17,363 bases of DNA from Planctomycetaceae bacterium. GTDB taxonomy: Bacteria > Planctomycetota > Planctomycetia > Pirellulales > Thermoguttaceae. Both the position numbers and the translations under genes were made by a program. Below are positions 13,008 to 17,363 of this stretch, one piece after another (the stretch's first letter is position 1; each line of letters starts with the position of its first letter). The stretch covers positions 1 through 17,363 of the forward strand of contig JAITKS010000322.1 of NCBI GenBank assembly GCA_031278315.1. The letters run 5' to 3'. The notes beneath the pieces are model-generated. The model was given only the letters and a program-made list of their open reading frames with translations. It had not been told where the DNA came from and made no database searches.

Positions 13008-16000
13008 TTATTGTTCTCTACAAACGCCGGCAGGTAGAGCGTTGTACTGTTTAGGATCAGGAATGTCATACGCTGAATCTAATTCCGGATGCATTGCGTC
13101 AAAAGGGCCTGGTCTTTGTACAATTGGAGCGGTTGCTACTCTTGGTTTTTGCGAAATCCAATCTTTACCTGCGAAAATCGGGTCTTCTAATTGACGTAAC
13201 TCTTCCGCCCCATAATACGGTCCCATCGCGTCAACCCATAAAATAACTCGTAACAAGTCGTTTCCTTTAACATTTACACCGTTATGTTTACCACTTGCCA
13301 TCCGCTCAATCAATCTGCTTTTATACGATAACTTCGTCATCGGCGGGAACGTACTGTATGCAACAGGATCACGTTGTTCAAACGCTTCAACTAAAATTGT
13401 ATCAGCCCATCCAAACGGCGGCTCTTTCGTACCTTTGTAATTCGAATAAGACGTTCCCCAAGTCGGATTTCCCATCAACATTACATACGGCTCTCTGAAA
13501 CCGAGAAAACCGGGTCGAGAAACCGAATTAAATTTCTTATGAGCAACATTATTAACATCACCATGACACTTCCCGCAATGTTTGTCCAAAACAGGTTGAA
13601 CATAACGCGGAAAACTTACCGTAATATCATCCCACGGAACCGGCGTAATATTCGACGCTGTCCGTTTCAAAGCTTTACCAGTCCGCATGACAACCGGCGT
13701 CCTTGCATGCGATTCGTGACACCCAAGACATCCGCGCTGCTCACCGGGTTGAACGCCGGTAAAACTACGCATCGTTTGAAGTGCGCGATGATTCTCATCT
13801 AAAATCTGAAAATGTAACGCTACGCCGGACGGTGCATTAAATTGAACACTTCCATCTGTTTCAATCGGAACCGTGCCGATTATTTTCTTGATACCTTCCG
13901 ATTGATTTATTGAAATCTCCGGTCCAGACGAAACATAATTTCGTTTTGTCCAATACGTATATGTTTTGTGTTCAATTGACCAGATACGTAAAAATTTTGC
14001 TTTATCTTTAATTTCAGGCGGAGCGTCATCATAAATGTTATTACTGTAGATTATTCCAGCAGCAGGTTCATTTCGCGTTTCCATCGTTGGCCAATTTACG
14101 GAATCAGCCCGCACCGATGGACTCTTTCGGATGCGAATCGGTTGAGCGTCAAAAATATGATGCGTTCCTTCGTGAATCAACTCTCGATTACCGTAAACAT
14201 CTTGCAACAAAAGTACCCACTTGCCTCGATGACGTTGTGCCGATACGAGAAAATCTTTTTCACTTAACGGATACGCTGAAATATACGCACTATAATTACC
14301 GGCATTATGATAAAGTTCAGATTTAACTTCAACAGGATCGGTTGGACCGTTACCGCATTCCGGCCATTTTAGTTCTTGTGTTACTTTTGTTAGACCGTCT
14401 GGAAAATTGAATCCTTTTGCCGGATCAATAATTCCGATGCAGCCGCTGTACCAATTATGATGTGCGCTTCCGATAAACATAACTTTTTCGCTATTTGGAA
14501 TCTGTCTTGCGTCTTTTAGCAAGTCCGGCCAAACAGATTGATTTCCCCAAAAAGTCTGAACTTGAGTACCGTCTGTATTCATTGTCCATAGACTTTGGCA
14601 TCTCCAAAGCGGTTTATCTGTATATTCCCATCGGGTGAAAATTACTTTACCGTCATTCATAATTGACGGCAAGTATTCCGGTTCGCCGTTACGTGAAATA
14701 ATGTATAACTCTTTACTGTTTAGTCCCATTTTTGCCGTAATATACGCATTTGTCGGCGGCATACAACGCACGTAAATATGACCGCGGCTCGTTATAAACA
14801 TTATATTTTTTCCATCCGGCAGATAAATTGGATCGATGTCGTCGAACATTCCGCCTGTCAATTGTCTTAATCCGGTGCCGTCAACATTGATTTCGTAAAT
14901 GTGAAATGTTTTTTCATTGTGAGGCTTAAAACTGAAAATAATTTTTTTTGCATCGTATGAAAGATCAGGACGCCAGAAAGAACCATGCAGCGGCTCTTGC
15001 GGCATAATTTTCGTTTGAGTTTGAGTACCATCAAGTTTCAAACCTTTCAACGTTAATAATCGTCCGCCCGGTACAGCCATGTAACCTAATCGATGACGTG
15101 TTTCATGATTCCATTCGCTGCCTTGCGGAGTCGGTCCGTCAACAAGCAGCAACGAATCAAAATCTAAAACCGGATTTTTCAATGTAATATCGCGCTTTAC
15201 CGATCTTACAGCAAAATATAAATCTTTATTTTCGATTCCAGCTTCCAATTCTTTTGCCTGTTTTTCAAGCTCGTCGAGTTTTTTCAATTCCGCATCGAAA
15301 TTAACTTGACCGGAATATTCTTTCAAAATACGCTCTGCCAAAAAACGCGTCCAACTTATTTCTTGAATTGAACGCTCAATTGTCGGTTTATTTTGAGCTT
15401 GAAACAACCATTCATTTTCGCTTAACGTTTTTGCTTCCGATTCTGTGCGATTTTGCGTTTCAGGCGTGACCGCTTTAACTCGTCTAGCAACACCTTCAGA
15501 ACGAGTCGGACGATACTCAACCAAAAATTCCATATCGATTATTAAATTAAAAAGAATTGTCTCCTCAAATGAATTCGCATCTTCTGATTTCAATTTATCA
15601 AATATTTCTTTGTTAGACTTGACCGCTTCCCAAATTTTGCGATTCGGTTCAGATAAAGCTGCCCATTGAAAATCGGTCAATGGTAAATATTCAAAATAGT
15701 CGTCCGACATTGAATTAATCCGCTCGATCAATTTGTTTTTCGGCAATGACGTCAATTCAACCGGATTCTTTTGCCATTTCAAAATGTAAGCATTGAATTC
15801 ATCGGGGAAATCGTTACGAATAAATCTTGCGAGTAAAATATTATCGAGTTCGCTTAAACTGATACCGCTATTTTCTGACTTAAATTTATTGACATTGGCT
15901 AATGTTATTTTTAACGTTTTTTCAAATGAATCTGCTTTTGTATAAAGTCCTATAACTTTTTTTTCGGCAGATTTAACGGTGTCTGAAATTTTACCTTTAC

Positions 16001-16841
16001 CTAGTGCGAACATTTCTTTTAGTTCGTCTTGTGAGAGCGGGCGAGAGTAGAATCGGATGTCGTCTAACTTTCCTTCAAAGTTTTCGTCGGCGAGACGGTT
16101 AGAAGCAGTTGAATTACAAAAAGAACCGATGTAACCGGAAGTATAAACGATAGCGTCTTCGATCAATTGTCCTCTTGCGATTCGGTCTCTATGTTTTGCC
16201 AATCCGCGATAATTCGCACCGGTTTGAAGCAGTGAAGTTTGACGTTTAAACGATCCGATTTCATTTCCATCGAGATAAACTTTCATATATTTACCGTCGA
16301 AGGTTCCAGCGATCAGGTGCCAATTATTATCGTTTAATTCAGCTTGAGCGATTGGTGCATCGAGTTCGGCATAATTTTCACCAATGTTTAAACCGAGAGT
16401 TAGAAATTTCGTTTGGGTGTTATTGTCATTATTATCAGGGCGGCCTTGAATTGCGAACAATAACCGATATTCGCCTGTTGCGCCGGAATCTTCTTTGCGG
16501 ATTATTGGGAAATTTTTAGTCAATGGTGCTGAAGGCGCGACCCAAGCGGAGAATGTCAATTGTGTAAGATCGGCGGGCAAAAAATCACGAGGAATTTCGA
16601 TTAACGGTTTTCCTGTAAGATTGGCAGCGTTACCGAAAACTCCGGTAACTCGTTGAATATCTTGTGTTGAGATTGCGTTGAATCTAGGGTCGGCAGAGTT
16701 ACTGACGATATTAAGTTGTTCATCGTCGAAAGTCCAATAGCCGATTAAACGGTCATTAATGTTATTTGGCTCGTAAGCGTTTATTGTCGTAACAGAATTT
16801 ATTGTTATGGACAATATTAGTAATAATATATTTCTAAACAT
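13008..16841 (-). CDS. Secreted LamG / PD40-propeller / dihaem protein, hydrazine-synthase-alpha-like
   Basis: 1277 residues. A signal peptide (about 1-22, FRNILLLILSITINSVTTINA) directs export. Residues about 30-285 form a LamG/concanavalin-like domain (LIGYWTFDDE, NWHLIAGTFDGKYMKVYLDG, FEGKLDDIRFYSRPL). A helical stretch with charged Lys/Glu segments covers about 285-560. TolB/PD40-like repeats follow at about 575-850 (LSYDAKKIIFSFKPHNE, GLRQLTGGMFDDIDPIYLPD, NDGKVIFTRW). The C-terminal part has two haem c motifs, CLGCH (1038-1042) and CGKCH (1089-1093). This order resembles planctomycete proteins with a hydrazine-synthase alpha-like middle domain. It probably acts in the periplasm in binding or electron transfer; nothing shows hydrazine chemistry. 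AAGGA lies eight bases before the ATG. No partner gene is adjacent. Confidence 0.8.
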   Translation of the reverse strand: MFRNILLLILSITINSVTTINAYEPNNINDRLIGYWTFDDEQLNIVSNSADPRFNAISTQDIQRVTGVFGNAANLTGKPLIEIPRDFLPADLTQLTFSAWVAPSAPLTKNFPIIRKEDSGATGEYRLLFAIQGRPDNNDNNTQTKFLTLGLNIGENYAELDAPIAQAELNDNNWHLIAGTFDGKYMKVYLDGNEIGSFKRQTSLLQTGANYRGLAKHRDRIARGQLIEDAIVYTSGYIGSFCNSTASNRLADENFEGKLDDIRFYSRPLSQDELKEMFALGKGKISDTVKSAEKKVIGLYTKADSFEKTLKITLANVNKFKSENSGISLSELDNILLARFIRNDFPDEFNAYILKWQKNPVELTSLPKNKLIERINSMSDDYFEYLPLTDFQWAALSEPNRKIWEAVKSNKEIFDKLKSEDANSFEETILFNLIIDMEFLVEYRPTRSEGVARRVKAVTPETQNRTESEAKTLSENEWLFQAQNKPTIERSIQEISWTRFLAERILKEYSGQVNFDAELKKLDELEKQAKELEAGIENKDLYFAVRSVKRDITLKNPVLDFDSLLLVDGPTPQGSEWNHETRHRLGYMAVPGGRLLTLKGLKLDGTQTQTKIMPQEPLHGSFWRPDLSYDAKKIIFSFKPHNEKTFHIYEINVDGTGLRQLTGGMFDDIDPIYLPDGKNIMFITSRGHIYVRCMPPTNAYITAKMGLNSKELYIISRNGEPEYLPSIMNDGKVIFTRWEYTDKPLWRCQSLWTMNTDGTQVQTFWGNQSVWPDLLKDARQIPNSEKVMFIGSAHHNWYSGCIGIIDPAKGFNFPDGLTKVTQELKWPECGNGPTDPVEVKSELYHNAGNYSAYISAYPLSEKDFLVSAQRHRGKWVLLLQDVYGNRELIHEGTHHIFDAQPIRIRKSPSVRADSVNWPTMETRNEPAAGIIYSNNIYDDAPPEIKDKAKFLRIWSIEHKTYTYWTKRNYVSSGPEISINQSEGIKKIIGTVPIETDGSVQFNAPSGVALHFQILDENHRALQTMRSFTGVQPGEQRGCLGCHESHARTPVVMRTGKALKRTASNITPVPWDDITVSFPRYVQPVLDKHCGKCHGDVNNVAHKKFNSVSRPGFLGFREPYVMLMGNPTWGTSYSNYKGTKEPPFGWADTILVEAFEQRDPVAYSTFPPMTKLSYKSRLIERMASGKHNGVNVKGNDLLRVILWVDAMGPYYGAEELRQLEDPIFAGKDWISQKPRVATAPIVQRPGPFDAMHPELDSAYDIPDPKQYNALPAGVCREQ

Positions 16842-16849
16842 TTGTTTGA

Positions 16850-16854
16850 TCCTT
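16850..16854 (-). promoter_or_regulatory. Ribosome binding site AAGGA of the dihaem protein gene
   Basis: On the minus strand AAAAAGGATCAAACAAATG places AAGGA eight bases before the ATG at 16841, supporting this start and its signal peptide. Confidence 0.7.
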
Positions 16855-16918
16855 TTTAGTTTTAAGCAACATCGAAAAACGGACTAGTGTGTCTGTTATA
16901 CGTATTAAGTTAAGTGTA

Positions 16919-16957
16919 AGTTTACAAGTTTAGTTTACAAGTTTAGTTTACAAGTTT
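16919..16957. repeat. Three exact 13-bp tandem repeats upstream of the dihaem gene
   Basis: AGTTTACAAGTTT occurs three times without a gap, about 80 bases upstream of the start codon. It lies where promoter or operator sequence would be expected, much like the tandem block in front of cas12a. Confidence 0.8.
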
Positions 16958-17163
16958 AAACGTGTTTTTATTTCTTACCGTCTTTTCAGTGCGCGGTTTT
17001 AGTTTAAAACGAATACCGAAATTCAAAATGTGAGACGTATATAATAATCTATTATCGGCTTTTTGGTAATATCCCGTAACTATTCAGTAGTATTACAATC
17101 TTTAATTATTTCCGATTTTTTATTAACCAAAGAAATATACAAAGAATACAGAAAAGAATATTT

Positions 17164-17187
17164 TGTAATATTTCATCAGAATATTTG
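17164..17187 (+). repeat. Loose copy of the GTAATATATCAGTG dispersed motif
   Basis: TGTAATATTTCATCAGAATA follows AAAGAATACAGAAAAGAAT, which resembles the AAACACGGAGTACACAG tail seen at 8690. It is a diverged relative. Confidence 0.35.
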
Positions 17188-17328
17188 AATAATTTCTAAA
17201 AATCACCAATAAAAATTTATTGTTAGAAAAAAATTAGGTTGAAAAGTAATATATACTCATTGTCCTTTAAAATTCGGTATTATTTTTTGTAACGAAAAAG
17301 GTGACCGTTCACGTATAAAACTAGAATC

Positions 17329-17341
17329 GCCCTGAAAGGGC
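17329..17341 (+). repeat. REP-like palindrome GCCCTGAAAGGGC
   Basis: The same 13-mer as at 12910-12922 in inverse orientation, followed by AACAGGATTATAACCC. Confidence 0.6.
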
Positions 17342-17363
17342 AACAGGATTATAACCCGCCCCA

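Larger units (their letters stand above)
16842..17363. other. Upstream spacer with repeats, no gene seen
   Basis: About 520 bp up to the window edge. It contains the AAGGA ribosome site, a 13-bp tandem repeat (16919-16957), a loose dispersed motif copy (17164) and a REP-like palindrome (17329). I see no coding frame with recognisable protein features and no certain promoter. Confidence 0.55.

Overview
The window is AT-rich and gene-sparse, with long spacers full of short dispersed repeats. The best taxonomic clue is the 1277-residue secreted protein at 13008-16841. It has a LamG-like domain, TolB/PD40-like repeats and two CxxCH haem motifs, an architecture I associate with Planctomycetota and the wider PVC group. 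I infer an AT-rich PVC bacterium; this is not proven from one window.

Layout: the left edge holds the start of a minus-strand Rpn/PD-(D/E)XK nuclease gene (1-138). After about 1 kb of repeat-bearing spacer comes a broken plus-strand gene for a secreted three-repeat protein (1159-2134). A hairpin terminator separates it from a convergent, complete cas12a gene (2282-5989, minus). The cas12a upstream region is dense. It has a near-consensus promoter (TTGACA, 18 bp, TATACT with extended -10), a leader hairpin and six copies of an 11-bp repeat. Just upstream of the promoter lies a solitary degenerate Cas12a-type CRISPR repeat. Next are a membrane-anchored parvulin-type prolyl isomerase with a very long Ser/Thr/Pro linker (6323-8596, minus), rhaA for L-rhamnose isomerase (9642-10904, plus), a PNP/MTAN-family nucleosidase (11232-12098, minus), accB for biotin carboxyl carrier protein (12281-12787, minus) and the large dihaem protein (13008-16841, minus).

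How the parts relate: most genes look like scattered housekeeping or metabolic units without obvious operon partners; rhaA lacks other rha genes and accB lacks accC nearby. The cas12a gene is an orphan in this window: I see no cas1, cas2, cas4 or CRISPR array. Its catalytic, crRNA-processing and PAM-contact residues are intact, so it is probably functional and would need guides from elsewhere. The degenerate repeat in its control region, followed by spacer-like sequence running into the -35 box, is the most interesting feature. It could be a CreR-like guide for autorepression, a Cas12a processing or binding site in a leader RNA, or the remnant of a lost array.

A second theme is repeats. A ~98-bp inverted repeat flanks rhaA and carries REP-like GTCCC...GGGAC palindromes. 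A ~20-bp GTAATATATCAGTG-type motif recurs in most spacers. REP-like GCCCTGAAAGGGC palindromes lie on both sides of the dihaem gene.
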